Translations under genes and position numbers: made by a program
Shown: one piece after another, positions 34,203 through 42,310 of the stretch
Numbering within the stretch: the first letter of the stretch is position 1
How the letters are laid out: the number at the start of each line of letters is the position of its first letter
DNA from: Rhodopirellula sp.
Lineage (GTDB): Bacteria > Planctomycetota > Planctomycetia > Pirellulales > Thermoguttaceae
Reading direction: 5' to 3'
DNA: 43,101 bases
Assembly: GCA_012728855.1 (NCBI GenBank)
Contig: JAAYEH010000170.1
Location: 1-43,101 of the forward strand
The notes under the pieces: generated by a model
The model's input: only the letters and a program-made list of their open reading frames with translations
The model's database searches: none
What the model was told of the DNA's origin: nothing

Positions 34203-37200
34203 ATGACCCTTCACAAACATGTTTGCCTTCTTTTGAGCGCCGCGATGCTCGGTTGCCTCACGGCTCACGGACAACAGCCTGTCGCCACCGTGCTCGTAAA
34301 GCTCGACGCATGGGCCGATCTGGAAGGCGTAGTCCATGTTCGCTGGATCACGGCACAGTCCGACCCTGCGAAATGCCAGGTGGAGTATGGGCCGACAGCC
34401 GACCTCGGACAATCGCAGCAAGAAGATCCGAGTTGCCTGCGGGGCACGACCAATAACCGCGACGCGGGAACCGGTTGGGCCAACAACCATCGCGCGGACA
34501 TCGAGGGCATCGATGTCTGGCCGGTGCATCTGCGCGTGACCGGCGTTACACGGTCCGGCAGAGAGTTCTCCAGCGAGATCCGCACGGTCCGCCGGCCCGA
34601 GCGTCCCAAGGGGAGCGTACCGCACGGGCGCGTTCGCATCGCTCTGCACCCCGGCAATTGGAAAGCGGAACCACTGCCGATCACCGTGGGCATACCTTTC
34701 CCAAAGGGACAGTGGGGCGACGTAGCCGGCGCGCGGGTTCTCATCGAAGGGACCGAAACGCTATGCGGCGTCAACCCCGTGGTCCGTTGGCGTGAGGACC
34801 AGAGCATCAAATGGGCTCGCGTCGACTTCGTCGCGCCGGCCGGCGCCAAAGAAGCCGTTTTCGAGTATGGGCACGAGGTGAAGCGACGAAAAAGCGGGCC
34901 GAACGCGGCGCCGCCGGACAAGGGCGCGACGTCGCTACCGATCACGGCGGAGATGGTGGATGCCCAAGGCGCCGTGTATCGCGACGTGATTGATCGCGTC
35001 GAGCTGGAAGAGACGAACCCCGTCAAGAGCGTCGTGAAGATCAGCGGACATTATCAGAACGGCGATGGAAGCAGGTTGTTCGCCTTCGTCGCGCGCTGCC
35101 ATGCCTGGCCGGAGACCGGCCTGACTCGCTTGGATTACACGATCGAAAACGACAATACCCAGAGCGAATTCACCTCCATCCGCTCCCTCGCCGTTGGCTT
35201 GCGGAATGCGTCGCAGACAGCACGTTACACCGTCGGCGCCCCGGCCGAGTCGATCGAGCTTGCCGACGGGGAGAGTGTCCTCCAGCGCGAAGACTTCGAG
35301 TGGATCAAGCAGCCCGGCGATGCGAAAGGCAAACGCCTGGACGGGCTGGTTCGCCTCGGCGGCGACCATTGGGCGCTCATGCGCCATTTTTGGCAGCAGT
35401 GGCCCGCTTCGGTGGAAGTCCGCCAGGGGCGGGTCTATTTCGGGCTTTGCCCCGCCTTGCCCGTCGGCGCCTACGAAAACCGTCCCGACGAGGACAAACT
35501 TTACTATCAGATCCGCGACGGACTGCATACGTACCGGCAGGGCTTCTCCAAGACATGGGAAATCTGGATTGGTCGCGGCGACGTTGCGGTGGCGCAGTCG
35601 TTGCTCGGGGAGAGGCCGGTGGCGTCGGTCCCACCGGAGTGGATGGAAGACTCCCGGGCGCTGCAGGGGCTAGGCGTTTCGGACCGCGACCAATTCCCCG
35701 GCTACGATGAAGCGCTGGCCGTCGGCATTGAGCAGTTTCTCCAGAACCGCGACAGAGAGCGCGAGTACGGAATGATGAATTTCGGCGACTGGCACGGCGA
35801 GCGGGTATGGAACTGGGGCAATCTGGAGTACGATCTCGGCCACGGCTTCCTCACCCAGTTTGTCCGCAGCGAGAAGCCCGAGTTTTTCCGCAGGGCCGAA
35901 GAGGCGATCCGGCACCAGCGCGACGTCGATACCCGGCATCATGCCTCGGACCCGCGGCGAGTGGGACAGCAGTGGACGCATTCGATCGGCCACACCGCCG
36001 GCTATTATCCCGGCGAATACAAGGACATGAAAGTCTACGCGTCGCCCGGCTGGTCGGACAACCGCGGCCACGTCTGGTCGCAGGGCATGTTCGAGCACTA
36101 CCTGCTCGGCGGCGACCGGCGCTCATTCGACACGGCGAAGATAATCTCCGACGTGTACGGCGGCCCGGGCACGACCAACTACAGCTTCTTCAACGCCCGT
36201 GAACCCGGATGGATCGGCAAGATGCAGATGGCGGCCTACCTGGCGACCGAGGATCTTTTCTACCTCAATGCGGCCAAGATCCTGATGGACGCCGTCCATG
36301 AGAAATCACTGGCCACCGGCAACCACGGATTCCATTACCACAAGCTTCCCACCGGCCATTGCAACTGCCCCGACGATCAGAAGCACGGCGGCGAGGCGGG
36401 TTTCATGCTCGCGGTGGAGATGACCGCCCAACGGATGTATTACGAGGAGACGCGGGACGAGCGGATTGCGGAGGATATCGTCCAGACCGCCCGCTTCATT
36501 GCCGACACCATGTGGGTGCCTGCCGAGAAAGGCTTCCGCTACACCTCCTGCCCCCACACCTCCGCCTCGGTCGGCCGCGCCTGGATTCAGTTGCAGGGCA
36601 TGGCCTTCGCGGCGCGCCACGCCAACGACGAAAAGCTCGCCGACATCTGTCGCCAATCGCTGGCGGCGGGTTGGAGCAGCCTACCCACGGCTGGCAAAGC
36701 GGCCGGATACATACTCTGCGCATCTGCCCAGGCGATGGACGAGGTGGGAAGGCTCCCCGGCGAGCGCTTCAACGAGATGCTCGATCGCATCCGCGCGCTC
36801 ATCGACGGCCCGGCGGCGAGACGGCTGCCGACGGCGGTTCCCAATCCCGATTTCGAGACGGACATCGAACGCTGGCCCTCGCGCGGCTGGAACGTGCAGC
36901 GGTGTACCGAGGTCAAGCACTCGGGGGCGGCGTCGCTGAAGATTCTCGGCGCCCACGCCGGGCAAGGCGAATTCGTCAACACCACCTACGACACTGCCTC
37001 CTCGCCCTATGAGATTAAATGGCTTGTCCCCGGCGAAAAGTACCGCCTCACCGCCTGGCTGCGAGTGGATCGCTTCAGCGACGGCGCCGCGGGGCCGAGT
37101 GTGCGGATTCAGTTCCGAGATGCCGGTGGATCGCGGGCCTCGGCAACCACCAACCGCTACGACTTGACGCAACTCAAGTCGTGGCAGCGGCTCTCTGCCG

Positions 37201-37727
37201 ACTTCACGGTTCCCGAATACAACACGAGAAACTACCTTGCGCTGAACACTGGGTCACGCGACGAGATCGACACCGAAATGTACTTCGACGATATCAGCGT
37301 CGTCCCGCTCGACGCCGCCGGCGAGGAAACGTACAGCTACCTGCAACTGCTCCCGGAAGATGCGAAACTGACCGACGGCGCCCGTCTCCAGCCACCGGAG
37401 GATCTTCCTCAACAAGCGGCGATCCAGAACCAGGGCACGGCCTCGTGGCAGGTCCGTGTGCCGGCCGCCGGTAAGTACCGCGTCTGGTTGCGGGCGCTGA
37501 GCGGCGGCAGTGCGCCGCGGCTGGCGGTTGGAGGCGAGGAAGTCTCGGCTCCGACCGACATCGCCGACGCGACGTGGCTGCTGCTGGGAAAGATCGACTT
37601 GACGGCGGAGGATCATCCGATCACGATAAAGCTCGACAAGGGCGCGGCAATCGTCGGCTGTCTGGTTCTCACCGACGATCCGACGGAACTGCACCAGCCT
37701 GCTCACGCGGGCTCGTCCCGCAAGTGA
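34203..37727 (+). CDS. Secreted PL26-like (PcRGLX/YetA-type) rhamnogalacturonan lyase candidate
   Basis: The 1174-residue protein starts at ATG 34203 with a signal peptide ending GQQ. After an Fn3-like domain (to about 130), residues about 140-245 form the RIFT-barrel N-terminus of PcRGLX/YetA proteins (ITVGIPFPKGQWGD, NPVVRWREDQSIKWARVDF). A central beta-sandwich part (RLFAFVARCHAWPETGLTRLDYTIEND) and an alpha/alpha barrel with FGDWHGERVWNWGNLEYDLGH, HSIGHTAGYYPGEY and CNCPDDQKHGG follow. CBM-like C-terminal domains begin NPDFETDIERWPS. PcRGLX is an exo-lyase releasing rhamnose-containing units from rhamnogalacturonan I, so this gene probably takes part in pectin breakdown. The lyase call rests on domain recognition, and catalytic residues were not assigned. 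Confidence 0.8.
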   Translation: MTLHKHVCLLLSAAMLGCLTAHGQQPVATVLVKLDAWADLEGVVHVRWITAQSDPAKCQVEYGPTADLGQSQQEDPSCLRGTTNNRDAGTGWANNHRADIEGIDVWPVHLRVTGVTRSGREFSSEIRTVRRPERPKGSVPHGRVRIALHPGNWKAEPLPITVGIPFPKGQWGDVAGARVLIEGTETLCGVNPVVRWREDQSIKWARVDFVAPAGAKEAVFEYGHEVKRRKSGPNAAPPDKGATSLPITAEMVDAQGAVYRDVIDRVELEETNPVKSVVKISGHYQNGDGSRLFAFVARCHAWPETGLTRLDYTIENDNTQSEFTSIRSLAVGLRNASQTARYTVGAPAESIELADGESVLQREDFEWIKQPGDAKGKRLDGLVRLGGDHWALMRHFWQQWPASVEVRQGRVYFGLCPALPVGAYENRPDEDKLYYQIRDGLHTYRQGFSKTWEIWIGRGDVAVAQSLLGERPVASVPPEWMEDSRALQGLGVSDRDQFPGYDEALAVGIEQFLQNRDREREYGMMNFGDWHGERVWNWGNLEYDLGHGFLTQFVRSEKPEFFRRAEEAIRHQRDVDTRHHASDPRRVGQQWTHSIGHTAGYYPGEYKDMKVYASPGWSDNRGHVWSQGMFEHYLLGGDRRSFDTAKIISDVYGGPGTTNYSFFNAREPGWIGKMQMAAYLATEDLFYLNAAKILMDAVHEKSLATGNHGFHYHKLPTGHCNCPDDQKHGGEAGFMLAVEMTAQRMYYEETRDERIAEDIVQTARFIADTMWVPAEKGFRYTSCPHTSASVGRAWIQLQGMAFAARHANDEKLADICRQSLAAGWSSLPTAGKAAGYILCASAQAMDEVGRLPGERFNEMLDRIRALIDGPAARRLPTAVPNPDFETDIERWPSRGWNVQRCTEVKHSGAASLKILGAHAGQGEFVNTTYDTASSPYEIKWLVPGEKYRLTAWLRVDRFSDGAAGPSVRIQFRDAGGSRASATTNRYDLTQLKSWQRLSADFTVPEYNTRNYLALNTGSRDEIDTEMYFDDISVVPLDAAGEETYSYLQLLPEDAKLTDGARLQPPEDLPQQAAIQNQGTASWQVRVPAAGKYRVWLRALSGGSAPRLAVGGEEVSAPTDIADATWLLLGKIDLTAEDHPITIKLDKGAAIVGCLVLTDDPTELHQPAHAGSSRK

Positions 37728-37780
37728 ATGAGTGTCAGTGGTGAAATAGCTTTGCGCGATTCCGGGATTCTCGGTTTTCG

Positions 37781-37941
37781 GTGTGGCACTGCTTGTGATT
37801 GAATGGATTCTCCATTGGTGCCAGACCTGCCACAATCACAAGCAGTGAGACGCACCGCCCGTCCGCCGGCGTCGCACTGCTTGGAGTTGTGGAGACGTCG
37901 CCACAGATGGACAACCCGTTCAACTCCAAGCAGTGCCACAC
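37781..37941. repeat. Hairpin repeat family D, copy 2 (two hairpins)
   Basis: Same outer ends as copy 1. The first hairpin is CACTGCTTGTGATTG paired with CAATCACAAGCAGTG, perfectly complementary although its sequence differs from copy 1 at the T/A position. The second is CACTGCTTGGAGTTG with CAACTCCAAGCAGTG, also perfect. It ends 41 bases before the sialidase-like start. Confidence 0.92.
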
Positions 37942-37981
37942 GTCACACGTTTTTTCGTTCAAACCAAATAAGGAGACTTGC

Positions 37982-39685
37982 ATGAAATCTCGCTCATTGC
38001 CAAGCAGCCCGGCTGCTCCTGCCCAACGAAGCGTCTTTGCCGCTCAAACCCGATGCCTGGCAACCGGGCTGCCGGACATCGCATCGTGCAAGGCCCTTGC
38101 TTGTCTATTGGTTCTTACGGCTCTCGCACCACTGCCGCTCTCACTCTCAGCCGAGCCGGCCAGTCAAGCCGATGCTATGAAGATCGATCTTTCGGCGTCC
38201 GACGTCGCATCCCAGTGGGTCTTCTCCGCCGAAACAGGCTCGATTCGTGACGGCGAACTCGTCCTCGATGGCCGCGAGGAGATGAGCCGGGCGTTTTACA
38301 CCCCCTGGCAGTTCCGCGACGTCGCCCTGGAAGCCCGCTTTCTCGTCGAGCCCGAGCAAGAGGGCGTGCTCGCCTGCGGATTCATCGTGCGCGCCCGCGA
38401 CCCAAACAGCTATTACTACGTCCACTTCGATCGCGCGCAGGCCATTCTTGTGCGTTCGGACGAGGGCCGCATGTGGAACGAGATCAAGCGGGTGGGCGGT
38501 TTGGAGAAGCCGGCAGGCCAGTGGCACACAGGACGGCTTGAGTCTACCGGCGGCACGCTCCGCGTCTGGCTCAACGGCAAGATGCTCTTCGAAGCCGACG
38601 ATGCGACGATCGACGGCGGCCGCATCGGGCTCTATGCCAACCAGGGCGTCGCGCACGTGAAGGACATCGTCGCGTACGGAAAGGCTCTCAAGGCCGAAAG
38701 CAAGTTCGTCATTCCGCCGCCGATGCATGTCTTCGTCGCCAAGGACGCGGGGGCCGGCGCCTACGAGGCGTTTCCCGACGTCTGCCGCCTCAGCGACGGC
38801 CGACTCATGTCGGTCTTCTATGCCGGCTACGGCCACGTCGCCTTGCCCAACGAGCAGTTGCCCAAGGGGGGCCGCGTCAGCTATGCCGTCTCCGGCGACG
38901 AAGGCCGCACCTGGAGCAAGCCCGAAATCCTCTACGATGGTCCGGACGACGATCGCGATCCGTCGATCGTCCAGTTGCGAAGCGGGCAATTGATCTGCAA
39001 CTTCTTTTCGCTCCGCCGGATTGAGGGCCAAGAGGGGCGATGGAAAGGGCTCGGCACATGGATCGTCACCTCCACAGACCTCGGCGGGACGTGGTCCGAA
39101 GCGAGGCAGATCTACGAGGGGTACTACTGCAGCTCGCCGATCCGCGAACTCTCCGACGGACGGCTGATCCTCGGGCTCTATAAGGAAACGGCCGGCTCCG
39201 CGCAGGGGGCTGTCGGAATCAGCGACGATAACGGGAAGACCTGGCGGCCCGCCGTCGATATCGACAACGGCGGTGTTCGGCTCGATGCCGAAACCGACGT
39301 CATTGAGCTTACCGACGGCACGCTCTACGCCGCCCAGCGGCCGGCAATGTGCTACGCCGTGTCGAAGGATCGCGGTGAGACTTGGACCGTCTCCAAACCG
39401 ATGGGTTTTCCCGGCCACTGCCCCTACTTCCTTCGCACCGCCGACGGCATCATTCTCCTGGCCCACCGTGTTCCCGCGACGAGCCTCCACTACAGCATGG
39501 ACGAGTGCAAGACCTGGAGCGAAAACGTGCCGGTCGACACCGTGGGCGGGGCCTATCCGTCGATGGTCAACCTCAAGGACGGTACGGTGCTCATCGTCTA
39601 CTACGAAGAAGGCGGCGGTTCGAACATCCGCGCCAAACGGTTGCGGGCGACGCCGTCGGGAATCGAGTGGTTGCCGGTTGAGTAG
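37982..39685 (+). CDS. Secreted sialidase-type (BNR) beta-propeller protein with LamG-like domain
   Basis: ATG 37982 has AAGGAG six bases upstream; the frame extends further upstream but without a site. The 567-residue protein starts MKSRSLPSSPAAPAQ, a stretch coded largely by a family C hairpin, and reaches the hydrophobic core LACLLVLTALAPLPLSLSA of the signal peptide only after about 40 residues. Residues about 65-230 form a LamG/DUF1080-like domain (GGTLRVWLNGKMLFEADD). The propeller has five Asp boxes: SGDEGRTWSKP, STDLGGTWSEA, SDDNGKTWRP, SKDRGETWTV and SMDECKTWSEN. Exo-sialidase or related glycosidase activity is possible; no catalytic Arg triad was verified. It follows the PL26-like gene on the same strand. 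Confidence 0.85.
   Translation: MKSRSLPSSPAAPAQRSVFAAQTRCLATGLPDIASCKALACLLVLTALAPLPLSLSAEPASQADAMKIDLSASDVASQWVFSAETGSIRDGELVLDGREEMSRAFYTPWQFRDVALEARFLVEPEQEGVLACGFIVRARDPNSYYYVHFDRAQAILVRSDEGRMWNEIKRVGGLEKPAGQWHTGRLESTGGTLRVWLNGKMLFEADDATIDGGRIGLYANQGVAHVKDIVAYGKALKAESKFVIPPPMHVFVAKDAGAGAYEAFPDVCRLSDGRLMSVFYAGYGHVALPNEQLPKGGRVSYAVSGDEGRTWSKPEILYDGPDDDRDPSIVQLRSGQLICNFFSLRRIEGQEGRWKGLGTWIVTSTDLGGTWSEARQIYEGYYCSSPIRELSDGRLILGLYKETAGSAQGAVGISDDNGKTWRPAVDIDNGGVRLDAETDVIELTDGTLYAAQRPAMCYAVSKDRGETWTVSKPMGFPGHCPYFLRTADGIILLAHRVPATSLHYSMDECKTWSENVPVDTVGGAYPSMVNLKDGTVLIVYYEEGGGSNIRAKRLRATPSGIEWLPVE
38002..38074. repeat. Hairpin repeat family C, copy 3, inside the sialidase-like coding region
   Basis: AAGCAGCCCGGCTGCTCC at the left and TGGCAACCGGGCTGCCGG at the right, with CCCGATGCC before the right half, as in the other two copies. 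It starts seven codons after the ATG, and its 73 bases stay open in frame. Confidence 0.8.
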
Positions 39686-39686
39686 A

Positions 39687-40103
39687 CTACGTGTCCTCAG
39701 CCCGGTTGACCCACTCCTCGATCCACGAAACGTCTTCCCGCAGTTCTTCCAGCGTTTGTTCCAACCCGCGGAACTCGCGGCGGAACCGGCGCCAAGCGCT
39801 GAAGCCGAGCAACCCGGCCGCCGCCAGCAGTGCGGCGCCCAACATGGCAAGCCAGCCTTCGCGGGAAACGCCCCAGACGCCTTCGAGCAGATCGGCAACA
39901 CAAACGGACAACAGTGCCACACCGGTCAGCCCAAGAATGACCGCTGCGACGGCGCCAATCGATAGACGCTTGGTGGATTCCAGGCCGGCTTGAATCTCCA
40001 GTCGCGACAATTGCCAGCGCTGAGAGGCGAGTTCTCGCAGGTCGGCCCCCAGACCGCCGATATCTTGCCGAAGGTCGGCCAGCAGCGGGCGATCAGTTTC
40101 CAT
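39687..40103 (-). CDS. Small two-helix membrane protein, holin-X/DUF1469-like
   Basis: Start at ATG 40103 (METDRPLLADLRQDIG, 138 residues); an ATG six bases upstream also has GGAG before it. The protein has an N-terminal helix, two membrane helices (about residues 48-73 and 84-104) and a basic, coiled-coil end. This resembles the phage-holin-like DUF1469 family. It overlaps the end of the gene at 40093-40446, so they are probably expressed together. Its stop lies one base from the sialidase-like stop on the other strand. Confidence 0.65.
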   Translation of the reverse strand: METDRPLLADLRQDIGGLGADLRELASQRWQLSRLEIQAGLESTKRLSIGAVAAVILGLTGVALLSVCVADLLEGVWGVSREGWLAMLGAALLAAAGLLGFSAWRRFRREFRGLEQTLEELREDVSWIEEWVNRAEDT

Positions 40104-40446
40104 GACCATCCTTCTCCTCGTCCTTCGGCTCGGCCGTTGCGATTGTGGCGGCGGCAGGCTCTTTCGTGCCAGAGAACCGCCCCAGCATGGCGCGGCCGAA
40201 TCGATAAAACAGCGACCATCGTAAGCGGCGCGGCGATCGACCCCGCTGAATGCTTGCCGCACCGATCAAACCGGCGCCCAGCACCGCCAGTGCCCAAGCG
40301 GGCCGACGCACCAGGTAGGTTCCCGGCGAGACGAGCCGCCGCCCATCGCGCTCGATCGATCGCAGACGACGATCGACCTGACGCCGCTGCCGAGCGATTA
40401 CCATGCGAAGTTCGCGAAGCATCTTGGCCGCGTCATCGGGGGGCAC
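40093..40446 (-). CDS. Small membrane protein of unknown function
   Basis: A GTG start at 40446 with AGGA about seven bases upstream gives 117 residues. The N-terminal half is very basic (LRELRMVIARQRRQVDRRLRSIERDGRR) and likely helical; one hydrophobic helix follows (ALAVLGAGLIGAASI), and the C-terminus is charged and ends KDEEKDGHGN. The stop codon lies inside the start region of the next gene downstream (overlap of about 11-17 bases), indicating translational coupling. Together they may form a membrane-stress or envelope pair, as holin-like DUF1469 partners do in other bacteria; this is inference. I do not recognise the family. Confidence 0.6.
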   Translation of the reverse strand: MPPDDAAKMLRELRMVIARQRRQVDRRLRSIERDGRRLVSPGTYLVRRPAWALAVLGAGLIGAASIQRGRSPRRLRWSLFYRFGRAMLGRFSGTKEPAAATIATAEPKDEEKDGHGN

Positions 40447-40756
40447 AATGGAATCCTGCTTTTTTGCGATGGCTCTTTACCAAATAAACCTGCTTATCCT
40501 AGTTTACCACACTCGTGGGAGCACAGGCACAAAAAATGCCTCAATTGGGCGGTACGAAACAAGAAGGGCCGATGTCGCCGATTTTGCCACCCTTGATTGC
40601 CGGCCGTATAGGGTATAATAATTGCTCCGACTGGCCATAAACCAGCGGCCCTTTCGCCCGTTTCTCCCTCTTATCCGTGTGCGCTTCGGAGTTCTCGGCA
40701 TACGGATAGAGACACACGGATGTAGCAAAAGTCCCGGCCCAGCCAGGAACGGATCA
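40447..40756. other. 310-base gap upstream of the DUF1638 gene
   Basis: No gene is supported. A T/A-rich stretch (about 40458-40520) may contain the promoters of the divergent genes. The ATCCGTGT at 40673-40680 and ACACGGAT at 40714-40721 pair, related to the repeat at 25164-25238. The TTG at 40757 is preceded by AGGAACGG. Confidence 0.45.
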
Positions 40757-41500
40757 TTGAATCTCAAGCTTCTTGCCTGCGAAATCCTCTTCCGGGAACT
40801 CTGCGCCGCCGTCGCTCGTTCGATCAACCGCATCGACATTGAATTCCTCCCCAAGGGTCTCCACGACATTGGCCAGGATCGTATGCGGCAGCGACTGCAG
40901 AACACTCTCGCCGCCGTCGACCAGGACACCTACGACGCCGTGCTTTTCGGTTATGGCCTCTGCAGCAATGGCATTGTGGGCCTGGAAGCCAACACCGTCC
41001 CGCTGGTAATCCCTAGGGCACACGATTGCATTACATTCTTTCTGGGGTCAAGACATCGCTATCAGGATTACTTCTTCGCCAATCCCGGCGTTTACTTTAA
41101 GACCAGCGGCTGGATCGAACGGGGAGACGACCTGCGGCAGTATGGCCCGGAGTCGATCCAACAGAAGTCGGGCATGATGCAGTCTTATGACGAGATGGTC
41201 GCCAAGTACGGAGAGGACAACGCCCAGTTTTTGCGAGCCCAACTGGGCGATATGACCAATAACTACAGTGGATTGGCCTACATCGAGATGGGCATCGAGC
41301 CCGACGACCGCTTCGAACGCCACGCCCGCCAGGTGGCCGACGACCGCGGTTGGCGTTTTCAGAAGCTCCAAGGCGACATGCGATTGATTCAATCGCTGGT
41401 CGACGGGCCGTGGGACGACGAGCGGTTCCTCGTCGTGCCGCCCGGTCACCGCGTGCAGCCCAGCTTCGACGAGAACGTCGTCCGCGCGGTGCCTGTTTAG
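40757..41500 (+). CDS. DUF1638-family protein
   Basis: A TTG start at 40757 is chosen because LNLKLLACEILFREL matches the family's opening (MKLKVIACEVLFREI-type). This gives 247 residues; the frame continues upstream but only as untranslated sequence. The family text is clear: YDAVLFGYGLCSNGIVGLEA, VIPRAHDCITFFLGSRHRY and PGVYFKTSGWIERG. The His-Asp-Cys in PRAHDC and the CEIL Cys are conserved candidates for metal or cofactor binding. DUF1638 proteins occur in methanogens and many anaerobes, often beside corrinoid-dependent methyltransferase genes, but no such neighbour is here. Function unknown. A family A hairpin follows the stop. Confidence 0.85.
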   Translation: MNLKLLACEILFRELCAAVARSINRIDIEFLPKGLHDIGQDRMRQRLQNTLAAVDQDTYDAVLFGYGLCSNGIVGLEANTVPLVIPRAHDCITFFLGSRHRYQDYFFANPGVYFKTSGWIERGDDLRQYGPESIQQKSGMMQSYDEMVAKYGEDNAQFLRAQLGDMTNNYSGLAYIEMGIEPDDRFERHARQVADDRGWRFQKLQGDMRLIQSLVDGPWDDERFLVVPPGHRVQPSFDENVVRAVPV

Positions 41501-41518
41501 CCGTTTGGCAGCCAGGAA

Positions 41519-41609
41519 GGGGTCGGGAGTCTTTTTCCGTTTCGGCATCACCGCCGCTCGGCATTTCCAGCGCGGTCGGCGGCCGAAACGGAAAAAGACT
41601 CCCGACCCC
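41519..41609. repeat. Hairpin repeat family A, copy 3 (perfect 28-bp stem)
   Basis: Left arm 41519-41546 begins GGGGTCGGGAGTCTTTTTCC and continues GTTTCGGC; the right arm 41582-41609 is exactly complementary. Four Gs border the left arm and five Cs the right, matching copy 2. The 35 internal bases resemble those of copy 2 (GCTCGGCATTTCC against GCTCGGCATGTCC). It lies between the DUF1638 and ilvN genes. Confidence 0.95.
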
Positions 41610-41774
41610 CTTGTGCGGCGCGCCCTCATCGCGACACGTTTTTTTGCGGTTCGGCAGGCCGGGGCGTTCTGTTCCCCCATCGCTCGACGCCGCGAACCTT
41701 CCCTCCCGCCCCTTGTCCCAGGCTACGGCGGGGGGTAATATGGTCGTTTTGTTTTTCTGTTTGCGGAGCGTCTT

Positions 41775-42284
41775 ATGCGTCACGTCCTGTCGGCTTTGGT
41801 GCAAAATGTTCCCGGGGTGCTCTCGCACATCTCGGGTATGTTGGCGTCTCGCGGCTACAATATCGACAGTCTGGCGGTAGGGGAGACCGAAGACCCCCGA
41901 CTGTCCCGGATGACCTTCGTTGTCGTGGGCGACGACGCGATTCTCGAGCAGGTTCGCAAGCAGTTGGAGAAGATTGTTACGGTCGTCCAGGTGGACGACA
42001 TCAGTTCACGCGACCACGTTGAACGGGATCTGATGCTGATCAAGGTATCGGCCCCGCCGGGCCGCAGGAGCGAGATTCGGGAACTCACCGACGTCTTCCG
42101 CGGCCGCATTGTCGATGTCGCCCCGGAAATGGTGATGATTGAGATTTCCGGCAAAGAGCGTAAGGTCGAGGCTTTTATTGAACTGATGCGCCCCTTCGGC
42201 ATCATCGAGCTGGTTCGTACCGGCCGCATTGCCATGGTGCGAGGCGCCCGTCCCCTTGCGGAAAGCGAAGCCCGCGGCGAGTGA
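41775..42284 (+). CDS. ilvN: Acetolactate synthase small (regulatory) subunit
   Basis: The 169-residue protein has the ACT domain opening RHVLSALVQNVPGVLSHISGMLASRGYNIDSLAVG and the second domain with LIKVSAPPGRRSEI and SGKERKVEAFIELMRPFGIIELVRTGRIAMVRG. It regulates acetolactate synthase and mediates valine feedback in the branched-chain amino-acid pathway. The large-subunit gene ilvB is usually directly upstream but here the neighbours are a hairpin repeat and a DUF1638 gene, so ilvB must be elsewhere. ilvC follows 86 bases downstream in the same direction. Confidence 0.97.
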   Translation: MRHVLSALVQNVPGVLSHISGMLASRGYNIDSLAVGETEDPRLSRMTFVVVGDDAILEQVRKQLEKIVTVVQVDDISSRDHVERDLMLIKVSAPPGRRSEIRELTDVFRGRIVDVAPEMVMIEISGKERKVEAFIELMRPFGIIELVRTGRIAMVRGARPLAESEARGE

Positions 42285-42310
42285 CCTTGCAGCGCCGACG
42301 TTTCACTTAG

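Noticed and set aside
38147..39922. A 591-codon minus-strand frame opposite the sialidase-like gene
   Set aside because: It runs antisense to a propeller with clear Asp boxes and overlaps the next gene; composition-driven shadow.
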